Positions 1 to 14,413 of a stretch of 64,000 bases of DNA are shown here, in pieces (the first letter of the stretch is position 1; each line of letters begins with the position of its first letter). The DNA comes from Corynebacterium freneyi. GTDB taxonomy: Bacteria > Actinomycetota > Actinomycetes > Mycobacteriales > Mycobacteriaceae. A program made the position numbers and the translations under genes. The DNA is taken from NCBI RefSeq assembly GCF_030408835.1, contig NZ_CP047357.1, forward strand, positions 2,418,001 through 2,482,000, read 5' to 3'. The notes under the pieces were generated by a model that was not told where the DNA came from, did no database searches, and saw only the letters and a program-made list of their open reading frames with translations.

Positions 1-1512
<1,512 letters not shown>

Positions 1513-1789
1513 GCTATTTCAGTGAAAAGCTCAAAACCGGCAAAAACAAACGACAAACCAACCACACTCGGCTGGCCTGGCATTCATATCCGAAAAAACA
1601 GTGCACCCACCCCGACAGGGTGAAGGAGCAGGCACACCAAACAGGTTGAAAAGAAAGAGCAACCAGAAACTCCTGGCACTCACCAAATCAACACAAAATA
1701 AAGTACATCGGCACACTATCGAGTTCTCAAAAAACACACGCACACCCACAACAACCAGGCACACCCAGCGCCGCAAGCAGCAAGAAGGA
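1513..1789 (-). other. rrn leader with boxA-like antitermination region (first operon)
   Basis: This is the transcribed leader upstream of the first 16S gene. On the minus strand it contains the actinobacterial leader motif TTTGAGAACTCGATAGTGTG (around 1710-1735), typical of the boxA/processing region. It is nearly identical to 10766-11037 upstream of the second 16S, with a few substitutions and a small indel near 1640. The similarity stops abruptly at about 1786, just before the promoter. Confidence 0.75.
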
Positions 1790-1819
1790 ATCTTAAACCA
1801 CCCGCCCCACCGAAGTCAA
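1790..1819 (-). promoter_or_regulatory. rrn promoter P2 (first operon)
   Basis: Minus strand -35 TTGACT (1814-1819) and -10 TAAGAT (1790-1795) are 18 bp apart, directly upstream of the conserved leader. This is the best sigma-70-like promoter in the region. Assigned by eye; no start site data. Confidence 0.6.
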
Positions 1820-1911
1820 ACTCGGCGCAACCAGAAGGTAAATTCCCCGCAAACACCCCGCCCGACCAGCACCCTTGCAGGCACCAACCCGGCGTCTCGC
1901 TTGCCCCGGTA

Positions 1912-1940
1912 ACACTACACACGACCACCGCGGACACCAA
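1912..1940 (-). promoter_or_regulatory. rrn promoter P1 candidate (first operon)
   Basis: Minus strand TTGGTG (1935-1940) and TAGTGT (1912-1917) are 17 bp apart. A similarly placed pair precedes the second operon (11156-11185), with the shared context acattacacacg/acactacacacg, which supports a conserved upstream promoter. Confidence 0.45.
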
Positions 1941-1983
1941 AACCGCAGGCTAACCCCGCTATCCAGCTCATCACGGTCACGTG

Positions 1984-2013
1984 TTTACCGACCGTTCATC
2001 GCCGTCGTAAGCT
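1984..2013 (+). promoter_or_regulatory. Permease promoter candidate
   Basis: TTTACC (1984-1989) and TAAGCT (2008-2013) are 18 bp apart. A start site 6-7 nt downstream would fall on the GTG start codon at 2020, and no Shine-Dalgarno sequence precedes that codon, so the transcript may be leaderless. Inference only. Confidence 0.35.
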
Positions 2014-2019
2014 CCTTGT

Positions 2020-3477
2020 GTGAGCACCTCCAACGTCGCGGCCAAGCCCGCAGTCCATCCAGTAGATCAGTATCCGGGGCATGCGAAAGCGCTGCTCCTC
2101 GGCTTCCAGCATGTACTCGCGGCGTACGCGGGCGCGGTCGCCGTGCCGCTTTTCGTCGGTTGGGCCCTCGTGGACGCCGGCAAGATGCAGCCGTCGGACA
2201 TCCCGCACCTCATCGCCGCCGACCTTTTCGTCGCCGGCCTGGCCACCATCGTCCAGTCCGTGGGCATCTGGCGCTTCGGCGTGCGGCTGCCGTTGATTCA
2301 AGGGTGTACCTTCTCGGCGGCGATTCCGATGGTCACCATCGGTTCGCAGTACGGCGTGCCGGCCATCTACGGCTCGGTCATCGCCTCGGGCATCTTCATG
2401 ATGCTCTTCGCCCCGCTCTTCGCATCTCTCCTCCGTTTCTTCCCTCCGCTGGTGACGGGCACGGTGCTCCTCATCATCGGTACGACGCTGATGCCGGTCG
2501 CGGCCGACTGGGTCGGCGGTGGCGCCGACCTCAAGGGCACGGACGCCTACGGCACTCCGCAGAATCTGGCCGTGGCCTTCGGCGTACTGGTGCTGATCAT
2601 CTGCATCGACAGGTGGGGGCCTCCGTGGCTGTCGCGCATCGCGGTGTTGGTGGGCATGCTGGCGGGCCTCGTCGCGTGCATCCCGCTTGGCATGGTCGAT
2701 TGGTCGACGACTGAGGATTCCCCGCTGTTCGGCTTGACGACGCCTTTCTACTTCGGTTTGCCCGAGTTCATTTTCGCGGCCATCTTCGCGATGTGCATCG
2801 TGTCCTTGGTGACCATGGTCGAAGCGACGGGCGACGTTCTCGCCATCGGTGAGATCACCGGCGTCAAGGTCGATGACCGACGCATCGCCGACACCTTGCG
2901 TGCCGACGGCGCCGCCACGGTCGTCGGCGGCATTTTCAATACGTTCCAATACACCGCGTTCGCACAGAACATCGGCGTCCTGTCGATCACCGGTGTCCGC
3001 TCCCGCTGGGTGACGGCCGTCGCCGGCGGCATGCTCGTCATCCTCGGTTTGATCCCGAAGACGGCCGCGCTCGTCGCCGCGATTCCCGCGCCCGTACTCG
3101 GTGGCGCGGGCATCGCACTGTTCGGCATGGTCGCCGCCTCCGGCGTCCGCACGTTGTCGAAGGTGAAGTTCACCGATACCAACGTCATCGTCGTCGGCGT
3201 GCCCCTGGCCCTGGCGTTGCTGCCGGCCGTCGCGCCGGATCTGTTCACGCAGCTTCCCGCATGGGCGCAGACGTTCATGGCCTCGGGCATCTGCATCGGC
3301 GCGGTCGCGGCGATCCTGCTGAACCTCGCGTTCAACACCGGTACGCGTGCACCGCACACCGCGAAGCCGAGCGCGCATGACTCGTTCCGCGGCGGCATCA
3401 ACTCCGAGGACCACGACCATGACGGTTTCGGTGACGTCCCCGGAACCGGTGCAAATTCCTCCACGGGCAACGAGTAA
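2020..3477 (+). CDS. NCS2-family xanthine/uracil-type permease
   Basis: The 485-residue polytopic membrane protein belongs to the nucleobase-cation symporter 2 family (uric acid, xanthine or uracil uptake coupled to H+ or Na+). The N-terminal part has the family pattern LLGFQHVLAAYAGAVAVPL (about residues 27-45) and the family's QGCTFSAAIP segment near residue 93. The middle holds the conserved EATGDVLAIGEITG region (about residues 268-281), followed by the NTFQYTAFAQNIGVLSITGV segment typical of the substrate site. About 12-14 hydrophobic segments are visible. The GTG start at 2020 lacks a Shine-Dalgarno sequence. The C-terminal tail is hydrophilic and His/Asp-rich. The gene stands alone, divergent from the rrn promoters, with its own terminator. 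The context does not show which base is transported. Confidence 0.9.
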   Translation: MSTSNVAAKPAVHPVDQYPGHAKALLLGFQHVLAAYAGAVAVPLFVGWALVDAGKMQPSDIPHLIAADLFVAGLATIVQSVGIWRFGVRLPLIQGCTFSAAIPMVTIGSQYGVPAIYGSVIASGIFMMLFAPLFASLLRFFPPLVTGTVLLIIGTTLMPVAADWVGGGADLKGTDAYGTPQNLAVAFGVLVLIICIDRWGPPWLSRIAVLVGMLAGLVACIPLGMVDWSTTEDSPLFGLTTPFYFGLPEFIFAAIFAMCIVSLVTMVEATGDVLAIGEITGVKVDDRRIADTLRADGAATVVGGIFNTFQYTAFAQNIGVLSITGVRSRWVTAVAGGMLVILGLIPKTAALVAAIPAPVLGGAGIALFGMVAASGVRTLSKVKFTDTNVIVVGVPLALALLPAVAPDLFTQLPAWAQTFMASGICIGAVAAILLNLAFNTGTRAPHTAKPSAHDSFRGGINSEDHDHDGFGDVPGTGANSSTGNE

Positions 3478-3493
3478 CCAGCGGTTCATGCCA

Positions 3494-3524
3494 CGGGCCA
3501 CGTCCAATGGACGTGGCCCGTTTT
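3494..3524 (+). terminator. Rho-independent terminator of the permease, interrupted at its T-tract
   Basis: A perfect 12-bp stem (CGGGCCACGTCC / GGACGTGGCCCG) with an AAT loop is followed by TTTT. The insertion sequence begins two bases later, and the duplicated target cgttttgt comprises the stem end plus the T-tract. Confidence 0.9.
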
Positions 3525-3526
3525 GT
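3519..3526. repeat. 8-bp target-site duplication, left copy
   Basis: cgttttgt directly abuts the left inverted repeat of the ISL3 element. The same 8 bp recur at 4985-4992 directly after the right inverted repeat. An 8-bp duplication is the usual length for this family. Confidence 0.92.
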
Positions 3527-4984
3527 GGCTCTTCAGGATTTAGAGTGCGTTGATCTTGGTGTGCAGCTGTCCGGAGTGGATCAAGGATCGCAAGATGTAG
3601 TGCCCGAGGTTCTTGAACCCCAGAGCGATGCCGCGCAGATGCTCCAGGCGCCCGTTGATCGCCTCGACGGGCCCGTTGGACGCGCCGATATCGAAATACG
3701 CCAGCACGTCCTTCTGGCGCCGGTACAGCGTGTTTCCCAGCTGCTTAATCTCCTCTAACCCCTTCGGCATCGTCGATGAACGCAGCGTGCTGATCACCTT
3801 CTGCATCAGCTTCTTGCCCTCGGCTTTCTTCGGGTACTGATAGGCGGCGATGATCTGCTGATACACCGACCACGTCACCTCCAAAGCCACGTAGTCTTCG
3901 TCGGTGGCCCACAGTTGCTCGAGTCGCCGATGCTGTCGATCAGTGAGGAAGTCAATCCTGGTCAACAGGGTTTTCCGGTTCTTATACAACGGATCGTTTT
4001 TCTTGCCCCGCCGCCCGGTGGTCATCCGCTGCAGGCGCTGCCGGCACACGGTCAACTTGTCGGCGGCCAGGTGCACCACGTGAAAGGGATCCATCACCGC
4101 CTGCGCCCGCGGCAGGGCCTGTTTGGTGGCGGTGGCGTAGCCGGCAAACCCATCCATCGTGACAACCTCGACCCGGTCGCGAAAGCCCTGCCCACGCTGG
4201 CCGAGCCAATCGCTCAGTACCGCGGCGCTACGACCCGGGACCATGTCCAGCAACCGGGCCGGTCCGGCGCCGTCGATGACGGGGGTGATGTCGACGAGCA
4301 CGGTGACGAACGAGTCCGGCTCACCGGCCCGGTGGGTGTGCTTCCACACGTGCTCGTCCACGCCCAGCACGCGTACCCCGGCAAGGTGGCCGGGGTCGTC
4401 ATAGACCAGGTGCCGGCAGGCATCCAGGGCGAGGTCGTTGACCAGGTCCCAGCCCAAGCCCAGGGCTTTGGCGGTGGCGGAGATACTCATTTTGTCGATC
4501 GCCAACCGTTGCAGAATCCAGCGGGTCACCCGGCGAGTGACGGTGCGCCCGCGTTCGGCGCAGGCCAGTTCGCCCTGGTAGATCCGCTGGGTACAGGACT
4601 GATTCAGGCACAGGAACCGCGGCACGCGTACCTGCAACCTGGTGGGGAAGCCGACGACGGGAAGATCGGTCAGCCGGCGCACGACGTGATCACGCAGCCG
4701 GCCTGTGTGTCCGCAGCCCGGGCACTTGTCGCAGGAGTCGATGGGACGAGCACTGATGACCGTGAACTCGCCGGCATCCGCGGCATCGGTGATCGTTAAT
4801 CCCAGCTCCGCGGTGCGGCAAATGGTGTCGGCGACGAGGTTGAACGTAGGCTGCATCGTAGGGTCCTGGTTCGGTCAGATGGTTGTGTGGTAACTCTCAT
4901 CTTGTACCGGCCAGGGCCCCTACATGTTGTGCCACCCCGACATATCACTTCCCGCTAATTACGCACTCCAGATCCGGATGAGCC
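3527..4984 (-). mobile_element. ISL3-family insertion sequence (IS31831-like), complete
   Basis: The 1,458-bp element is bounded by 23-bp imperfect terminal inverted repeats at 3527-3549 (begins GGCTCTTCAGGATT) and 4962-4984 (complement begins GGCTCATCCGGATC), with 19 of 23 positions matching. It carries one transposase gene and is flanked by the 8-bp duplication cgttttgt. Length, ends and transposase all fit the corynebacterial IS31831/IS1207 group of ISL3. The intact ends, intact gene and perfect duplication suggest a fairly recent and possibly still mobile insertion. Confidence 0.95.
3540..4856 (-). CDS. tnp: ISL3-family transposase
   Basis: The 438-residue protein has an N-terminal zinc-finger-like region (CDKCPGCG near residue 42 and a second Cys pair in LCLNQSC near residue 83). 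A helix-turn-helix region (RTVTRRVTRWILQRLAIDKMS) follows. The DDE catalytic core has Asp in GVDEHVWK (about residue 166), Asp in TMDGFAGY (about residue 234) and Glu in NGPVEAINGRLEHL (about residue 405). The full length matches IS31831-type transposases (about 436 residues). The ORF is uninterrupted, so the enzyme is probably functional. Its stop lies 13 bp inside the left end of the element. Confidence 0.96.
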   Translation of the reverse strand: MQPTFNLVADTICRTAELGLTITDAADAGEFTVISARPIDSCDKCPGCGHTGRLRDHVVRRLTDLPVVGFPTRLQVRVPRFLCLNQSCTQRIYQGELACAERGRTVTRRVTRWILQRLAIDKMSISATAKALGLGWDLVNDLALDACRHLVYDDPGHLAGVRVLGVDEHVWKHTHRAGEPDSFVTVLVDITPVIDGAGPARLLDMVPGRSAAVLSDWLGQRGQGFRDRVEVVTMDGFAGYATATKQALPRAQAVMDPFHVVHLAADKLTVCRQRLQRMTTGRRGKKNDPLYKNRKTLLTRIDFLTDRQHRRLEQLWATDEDYVALEVTWSVYQQIIAAYQYPKKAEGKKLMQKVISTLRSSTMPKGLEEIKQLGNTLYRRQKDVLAYFDIGASNGPVEAINGRLEHLRGIALGFKNLGHYILRSLIHSGQLHTKINAL

Positions 4985-4992
4985 CGTTTTGT
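4985..4992. repeat. 8-bp target-site duplication, right copy
   Basis: cgttttgt immediately follows the right inverted repeat and matches 3519-3526 exactly. Confidence 0.92.
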
Positions 4993-5438
4993 TGTCCCCT
5001 CCCGTGTGCTCCCCAGCGCTCGTCCGTGCGCCGGCACCAGTGTGTTCCCGTTGCCTCCTACGCAGCTGCTCTTTCCCTCAAGCAGCGCCTGCCCATCTCA
5101 AGCGCCGCCTGGGCTTCTGCACGATTCATGTGCGCGATTCATCCTCGCGGTCAATGCAGTTACATGCAGGTGAGCTAATCGTTACCCGGTACCGACAGCC
5201 GTCATGCGCGGACGCGGCGCCGCAGCATCGAGACGCCGGCGCCGGTCGCTCCCCGCTTGCCTCGGAGCCAGTCTGCAGTCAGCCTGAACGCCGCGCCGGC
5301 CCCACTCCTCGCCCCGGACACGGTGCGCATAGGACTCCGCAACGCCTCCCCCACACGCAAACGCCCTCTTGAGGCGCGTAAAGCGTGGTCCCCGCCAACC
5401 CCCAAAAAAGGACCGGCAGCAACCACACCCCACACAAT
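4993..5438. other. Intergenic stretch between IS and rrn terminator
   Basis: About 450 bp without a convincing gene. The short reading frames here have no recognisable product, no ribosome binding site and unusual composition. Before the IS insertion this was the DNA just downstream of the permease terminator. Confidence 0.5.
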
Positions 5439-5507
5439 AAAAAAAGAGGGAGTCTCCCCCGCCACCACCAACCCCACGGGGCAGGCGACAACGAAGGAAA
5501 CTCCCTC
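5439..5507 (-). terminator. rrn operon terminator
   Basis: On the minus strand, just after 5S, GAGGGAGTTTCC and its partner GGAGACTCCCTC enclose a GC-rich loop and are followed by seven T residues (a-tract 5439-5445 on the plus strand). This is the end of the complete rRNA operon. Confidence 0.85.
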
Positions 5508-5518
5508 ACACAAGTTAT

Positions 5519-5636
5519 TGGCCGGCAGTGACCTACTCTCCCACACCCTCCCAGGTGCAGTACCATCGGCGCAGGTGGGCTTAGCTTCCGGGTTCGGAAT
5601 GGGACCGGGCGTGACCCCACCGCTATAACCACCGAC
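5519..5636 (-). rRNA. rrf: 5S ribosomal RNA
   Basis: The minus strand reads GTCGGTGGTTATAGCGG, then the conserved CCCATTCCGAACCCGGAAG core, then GGGAGAGTAGGTCACTGCC. Length of about 118 nt and position after 23S fit. Ends are approximate to a few bases. Confidence 0.93.
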
Positions 5637-5802
5637 ACGATCTACGGGAACACACCAACCACACACACCAACCACCACACACAGGTGGCCGGCAAGGGTC
5701 GGGGGTGCTGTCCCAGACGCTGGATAGTGGACGCGAACCAAACCTGGTTCCTCATTACTCGCAGAATTGTCAACCGCACACCCCACAACAAAGGGGGGTG
5801 AG

Positions 5803-10765
<4,963 letters not shown>

Positions 10766-11042
10766 GCTATTTCAGTGAAAAGCTCAAAACCGGCAAAAAC
10801 AAACGACAAACCAACCACACGGGCTGGCCTGGCATTCATATCCGAAAAAACAGTGCACCCACCCCGACAGGGTGAAGGAGCAGGCACACAAAAACAGGTT
10901 GAAAAGAAAGAGCAACCAGAAACTCCTGGCACTCACCAAATCAACACAAAATAAAGTACATCGGCACACTATCGAGTTCTCAAAAAACACACGCACACCC
11001 ACAACAACCAGGCACACCCAGCGCCGCAAGCAGCAAGAGAAG
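10766..11042 (-). other. rrn leader (second operon)
   Basis: Transcribed leader nearly identical to 1513-1789, including the TTTGAGAACTCGATAGTGTG boxA-like motif near 10964-10988. Identity with the first operon ends around 11038. Beyond that the promoters differ. Confidence 0.75.
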
Positions 11043-11072
11043 AACTTACCACACCCGGAATCTGCCGCGCAA
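11043..11072 (-). promoter_or_regulatory. rrn promoter P2 candidate (second operon)
   Basis: Minus strand TTGCGC (11067-11072) and TAAGTT (11043-11048) are separated by 18 bp, at the same place relative to the leader as P2 of the first operon. Confidence 0.4.
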
Positions 11073-11155
11073 ACGGCTCGAACCGGAATGTTTCTCGCTC
11101 TTCCCCCAGCCAGTGACCCGATCACCTTGCGGTGTCGGTCGCGCTGACCACCAGA

Positions 11156-11185
11156 ACATTACACACGCCGCGCCGAACAAAGCAA
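11156..11185 (-). promoter_or_regulatory. rrn promoter P1 candidate (second operon)
   Basis: Minus strand TTGCTT (11180-11185) and TAATGT (11156-11161) are 18 bp apart, in the 3' flank of murA. The context resembles P1 of the first operon. Confidence 0.45.
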
Positions 11186-11212
11186 AACGCCAGGTCACTC
11201 CGCAGTTCAGCG

Positions 11213-12475
11213 CTACCGCACGCGCTCGATGTCGGCGCCGAGCGAATTGAGCGTCTCCACGAACGTCGGGTAGCCGCGATCGATGTGATAGACGTCGTGG
11301 ACCTCCGTGACGTCGCCGGGCTCGGTGCACAATCCCGCCAGCACCAATCCGGCGCCGGCGCGAATGTCCGACGACCACACGGGAGCCGAACTCAGACGCT
11401 CCTTGCCGCGGATCATCACGTGGTGGCCGTCGACGGTCGCGTCGGTGCCCAGGCGAATCATCTCGTCGACGAACCGGAAACGGGACTCGAAGACGTTCTC
11501 GGTGAGCACGCTGACGCCCTCGCTCACCGCCGCCAACGCAATGGCCATGGGCTGCAGGTCCGTGGGGAACCCCGGGAACGGCAGGGTCTGGTAATTCACG
11601 GCCTTCGCCCGGCCCTCCATGCGCACGCGGAATCCCGACCCGTAGGTCTCCACCTGCGCCCCGGCGTTCTTCAACTTCTCCAGGGCCAGATGCAGGTGAG
11701 CCGGGCTGATGCCGCCGACGGTGACGTCGCCGCCGGTCATCGCCGCCGCGTACGCCCACGTGCCGGCGACGATGCGGTCGCCGACGACCTCATGCTGCGT
11801 CGGGGTCAGCTTCTCCACCCCATCGACGGTGATGGTGTTCGAACCGGCGCCCTGGATGCGGGCGCCCATGGCCACGAGCATGTCGCACAGGTCGACGATC
11901 TCCGGCTCTCGCGCCGCGTTGTCCAGCACCGTGCGCCCCTTCGCGAGCACGGCGGCGGTGAGGATGTTCTCCGTGGCACCGACCGACGGGAAGTCCAACG
12001 AAATGTGCCCGCCGGTGAGCCCATCGGCCTCGGCCACGACGCACCCGTGGTTGATGTACGTCCGGGCGCCGAGCTTCTCCAGACCCGACTGATGCATGTC
12101 CAACGGCCGCGAACCGATGGCGTCACCGCCGGGCAGGGCGACGATGGCCTTGCGGCACCGCGCGGTCAGCGGGCCGAGCACGCACACAGACGCGCGGAAC
12201 TGGCGCACCGCGTCGAAGTCCGCCTGCGGCGACAGCTCGGCTGGAGTGTCGATGCGCACGACGTCGCCCTCGCGCTCGACGGTGCACCCGAGCCCCTCGA
12301 GGACCTTCTGCATGAGCGGCACGTCGTCGATGGCCGGGCAGTTTGTCAGCACCGTGGTGCCCTCCGCCAACAGCGCCGCACCCATCAACTTGAGCACGGA
12401 GTTCTTCGCGCCGGACACGCGGACCTGTCCGCTCAGCCGCGCGCCGCCCTTGACCAGGAATCGTTCATTCGCCAC
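11213..12475 (-). CDS. murA: UDP-N-acetylglucosamine 1-carboxyvinyltransferase
   Basis: MurA transfers enolpyruvate from PEP to UDP-GlcNAc, the first committed step of peptidoglycan synthesis in the cytoplasm. The GTG start at 12475 gives 420 residues, the family's normal size. A longer reading would add an Arg-rich tail with no homology. The KGGARLSG start, [13 protein letters not shown] motif (PEP/UDP-GlcNAc binding) and C-terminal [27 protein letters not shown] are all present. The active-site loop reads [11 protein letters not shown], so Asp (about residue 118) replaces the Cys that fosfomycin alkylates in most bacteria, as in mycobacterial MurA. It lies just upstream of the second rrn operon on the same strand, as in many Actinobacteria. 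Confidence 0.97.
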   Translation of the reverse strand: MANERFLVKGGARLSGQVRVSGAKNSVLKLMGAALLAEGTTVLTNCPAIDDVPLMQKVLEGLGCTVEREGDVVRIDTPAELSPQADFDAVRQFRASVCVLGPLTARCRKAIVALPGGDAIGSRPLDMHQSGLEKLGARTYINHGCVVAEADGLTGGHISLDFPSVGATENILTAAVLAKGRTVLDNAAREPEIVDLCDMLVAMGARIQGAGSNTITVDGVEKLTPTQHEVVGDRIVAGTWAYAAAMTGGDVTVGGISPAHLHLALEKLKNAGAQVETYGSGFRVRMEGRAKAVNYQTLPFPGFPTDLQPMAIALAAVSEGVSVLTENVFESRFRFVDEMIRLGTDATVDGHHVMIRGKERLSSAPVWSSDIRAGAGLVLAGLCTEPGDVTEVHDVYHIDRGYPTFVETLNSLGADIERVR

Positions 12476-12576
12476 GGCCCCCACGAAACCACACTTTCGC
12501 CGTCGCCGCCGCGACTTCCCCCGCGGCCGCCGCTCCTTCCCCCACCACCGCCGCAAGCGCCGCCTAGAGTGGGGCC

Positions 12577-13185
12577 ATGTCCGTTCACCTGACCCGCATT
12601 TACACCCGCACGGGCGACGACGGCACCACGGGCCTGTCCGATTTCAGCCGCGTCCCCAAAGACGACCCGCGCCTGGAGGCGTACGCCGATTGCGACGAAG
12701 CCAACGCGGCCATCGGCCAGGTCCTGGCGCTCGGCGAACCGTCCGAGGACATCGCCGCGGTGCTGCGCCACATCCAAAACGACCTTTTCGACGCCGGCGC
12801 CGACTTGGCCACCCCGATCGAAGCCGACCCGGAGTACCCGCCGCTGCGCATCACGGAGGACTACGTCACCCAGCTGGAGCGGTGGTGCGATTCCTTCAAC
12901 GAGGACCTGCCGTCGCTGAAGTCCTTCATCCTCCCGGGCGGCACGAAGGCCGGCGCGCTGCTGCATTCGGCGCGCGTCGTCGCCCGCCGGGCGGAGCGCA
13001 GGGCCTGGACCGCGGTGCGCGAATTCCCGGACACCACGTCGCCATGGCCGGCGAAATACCTCAACCGGCTGTCCGACCTGCTGTTTATCCTCTCCCGCGT
13101 CGCCAACGACGGCGATGACGTGCTGTGGGTGCCGGGCGGCGAACGCGGATCCGACTCCTCCACCCAAGGCAACGACGACGCGTGA
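12577..13185 (+). CDS. PduO-type ATP:cob(I)alamin adenosyltransferase
   Basis: This 202-residue cytoplasmic enzyme converts cob(I)alamin and ATP to adenosylcobalamin. The N-terminal [14 protein letters not shown] motif (residues 7-20) binds ATP. The C-terminal half has the helix-bundle signature RRAERRAW (about residues 138-145) and the [13 protein letters not shown] segment. It is transcribed divergently from murA with about 100 bp between start codons. It fits the window's cobalamin theme: cobalt importer, B12 riboswitches, and a valine pathway leading to propionyl-CoA. The last ~20 residues are a low-complexity acidic tail. Confidence 0.93.
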   Translation: MSVHLTRIYTRTGDDGTTGLSDFSRVPKDDPRLEAYADCDEANAAIGQVLALGEPSEDIAAVLRHIQNDLFDAGADLATPIEADPEYPPLRITEDYVTQLERWCDSFNEDLPSLKSFILPGGTKAGALLHSARVVARRAERRAWTAVREFPDTTSPWPAKYLNRLSDLLFILSRVANDGDDVLWVPGGERGSDSSTQGNDDA

Positions 13186-13251
13186 CGGCGGCCCGGCCCC
13201 CACGCCGACCCGTCGTCACGCGAAACACGCTGCGCGAAACCGCGCCCGCCG

Positions 13252-14088
13252 TCAGGGCAGGGCGCCGATGCGACGCGCGGCGTTGACGGCTTCATAGCGG
13301 GTGTGGGCGCCGAGCTTGCGCATCACCGACCGCAGGTAGGACTTCACGGTCTCGGCGCCGATGCCCATCTCCTCCGCCGCCTCGACGTTGGTGTGGCCCA
13401 ACGCCACGCAGGCCAGGACGTCGAGCTCACGGGCCGACAGCTTCGTGGTCTGCTTCACCCGCACGGGCGTGACCATCTGGTCGCACAGTTCCTCGAGCTC
13501 CTGGCGCAGCTTCTCGTCGTCGACGCGGTTGGCCAGCATGCGCAGCTTCGAATGGGTGGAGCGCACCTGCTCCCACTCCGCGCCGTTCATGACGCGGCCG
13601 CCCTTGCCGCCGGAGGCTCGGTCCATGTTGCGGCACGCGTCGGCCACCGACAGATCCTGCTCCAGGCAGCGGGCGGTCATGGTGACCTCCTCGAGCACCT
13701 TGTCGCCCAGCCGCACCGACGAATGCACGCCCGCGTACAGCACGCCGCGCACCTGACGGGCCACGATGACCGGCACCGCGACGAGGGAATGCAGGCCCTC
13801 GTCCTTGATGTTCTGGTCGTACTCGTGGGTGATCACCTTCGCCCGGAGGTAGTCGCTGACGCCGACGGGCCGGCGGGTCGACATCACCCGGCCGCCGACG
13901 CCGGCACCGGATTCGACGATGAGGTTGTGCAACGCCGGGGTGCGCAGCCCCACCCAGTGGCTGATCTGCATCTTTCCGCCGTCGATCACGTCGGCGTACA
14001 TGGTCACCGGGATCCCGGTCGCGTTCTTCAGGGTGACCAGAGACGACTTGACTACCTCGTCGTCGTCCAGAATTCGGTGGGGATCCAT
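13252..14088 (-). CDS. ramA: LuxR-family regulator of acetate metabolism, RamA-like
   Basis: The 278-residue protein has an N-terminal GAF-like domain (about residues 15-160, with MQISHWVGLRTPALHNLIVESGAGVGGRV) and a C-terminal LuxR helix-turn-helix (about residues 212-275, KLSARELDVLACVALGHTN then ETVKSYLRSVMRKL). Length and N-terminal pattern match RamA of C. glutamicum, the activator/repressor of acetate, TCA and sugar genes. The ATG at 14088 has a strong AGGAGG 8 nt upstream. A longer frame exists upstream but lacks homology. In C. glutamicum RamA controls itself; runs of G/C resembling its loose A/C-rich sites lie upstream, but I cannot assign one. Confidence 0.92.
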   Translation of the reverse strand: MDPHRILDDDEVVKSSLVTLKNATGIPVTMYADVIDGGKMQISHWVGLRTPALHNLIVESGAGVGGRVMSTRRPVGVSDYLRAKVITHEYDQNIKDEGLHSLVAVPVIVARQVRGVLYAGVHSSVRLGDKVLEEVTMTARCLEQDLSVADACRNMDRASGGKGGRVMNGAEWEQVRSTHSKLRMLANRVDDEKLRQELEELCDQMVTPVRVKQTTKLSARELDVLACVALGHTNVEAAEEMGIGAETVKSYLRSVMRKLGAHTRYEAVNAARRIGALP

Positions 14089-14331
14089 GAACGTGCCTCC
14101 TGCTGCCCTACCTGCCGCCCACCGCCAGGTGGCCCCGAGCGGGGGGCGCATTTCCGTACACCGGAAACTATACCCTCCAAAAGGGTGCCCCTGCATTGAG
14201 GCGATCCTCACAATTTTGGCGGATATCCCACCCCCGCGATACGGAAATATCTCCATTCGCGTTCCCGGGGTGACCGTCGCGGGCCCGTTTCCCACCCCCG
14301 GGGCATGCGGGGCGACCGGCGGAAACGGGGC

Positions 14332-14378
14332 GGGACCGGTCGTCGTCAAGCACATCCTGCTTGACGACGGCCGGCCCC
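14332..14378. terminator. Long hairpin built from an inverted pair of the GCTTGACGAC motif
   Basis: A 21-bp stem with one mismatch, one G-T pair and a 5-nt loop contains GTCGTCAAGC (14342-14351) and its complement GCTTGACGAC (14359-14368). It lies 36 bp after the echA stop and probably ends the leftward valine operon, though no T-tract follows on either strand. The stem arms are the recurring 10-mer described in the findings. Confidence 0.6.
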
Positions 14379-14413
14379 GTACGACTTCGTCCCGGACTAC
14401 CCGAGGCCGCCGA

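Noticed and set aside
1875..3507. Long reading frames overlapping the permease on both strands
   Set aside because: They are Arg/His/Gly-rich shadow frames caused by high GC content. The same applies to other long antisense frames over murA, cydA, metE and purF.
4857..4920. Possible right end of the IS at ggccagggcc near 4909
   Set aside because: It matched the left end poorly and had no target duplication. The end at 4984 matches 19 of 23 positions and is followed by the exact 8-bp duplication.
5182..5786. Frames between the IS and 5S, including one over 5S itself
   Set aside because: They have no homology I can recognise, no ribosome binding site, and overlap rRNA or its terminator.
14089..14355. 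N-terminal extension of ramA
   Set aside because: The extension has no recognisable family pattern, whereas the ATG at 14088 has AGGAGG and gives the normal RamA length.
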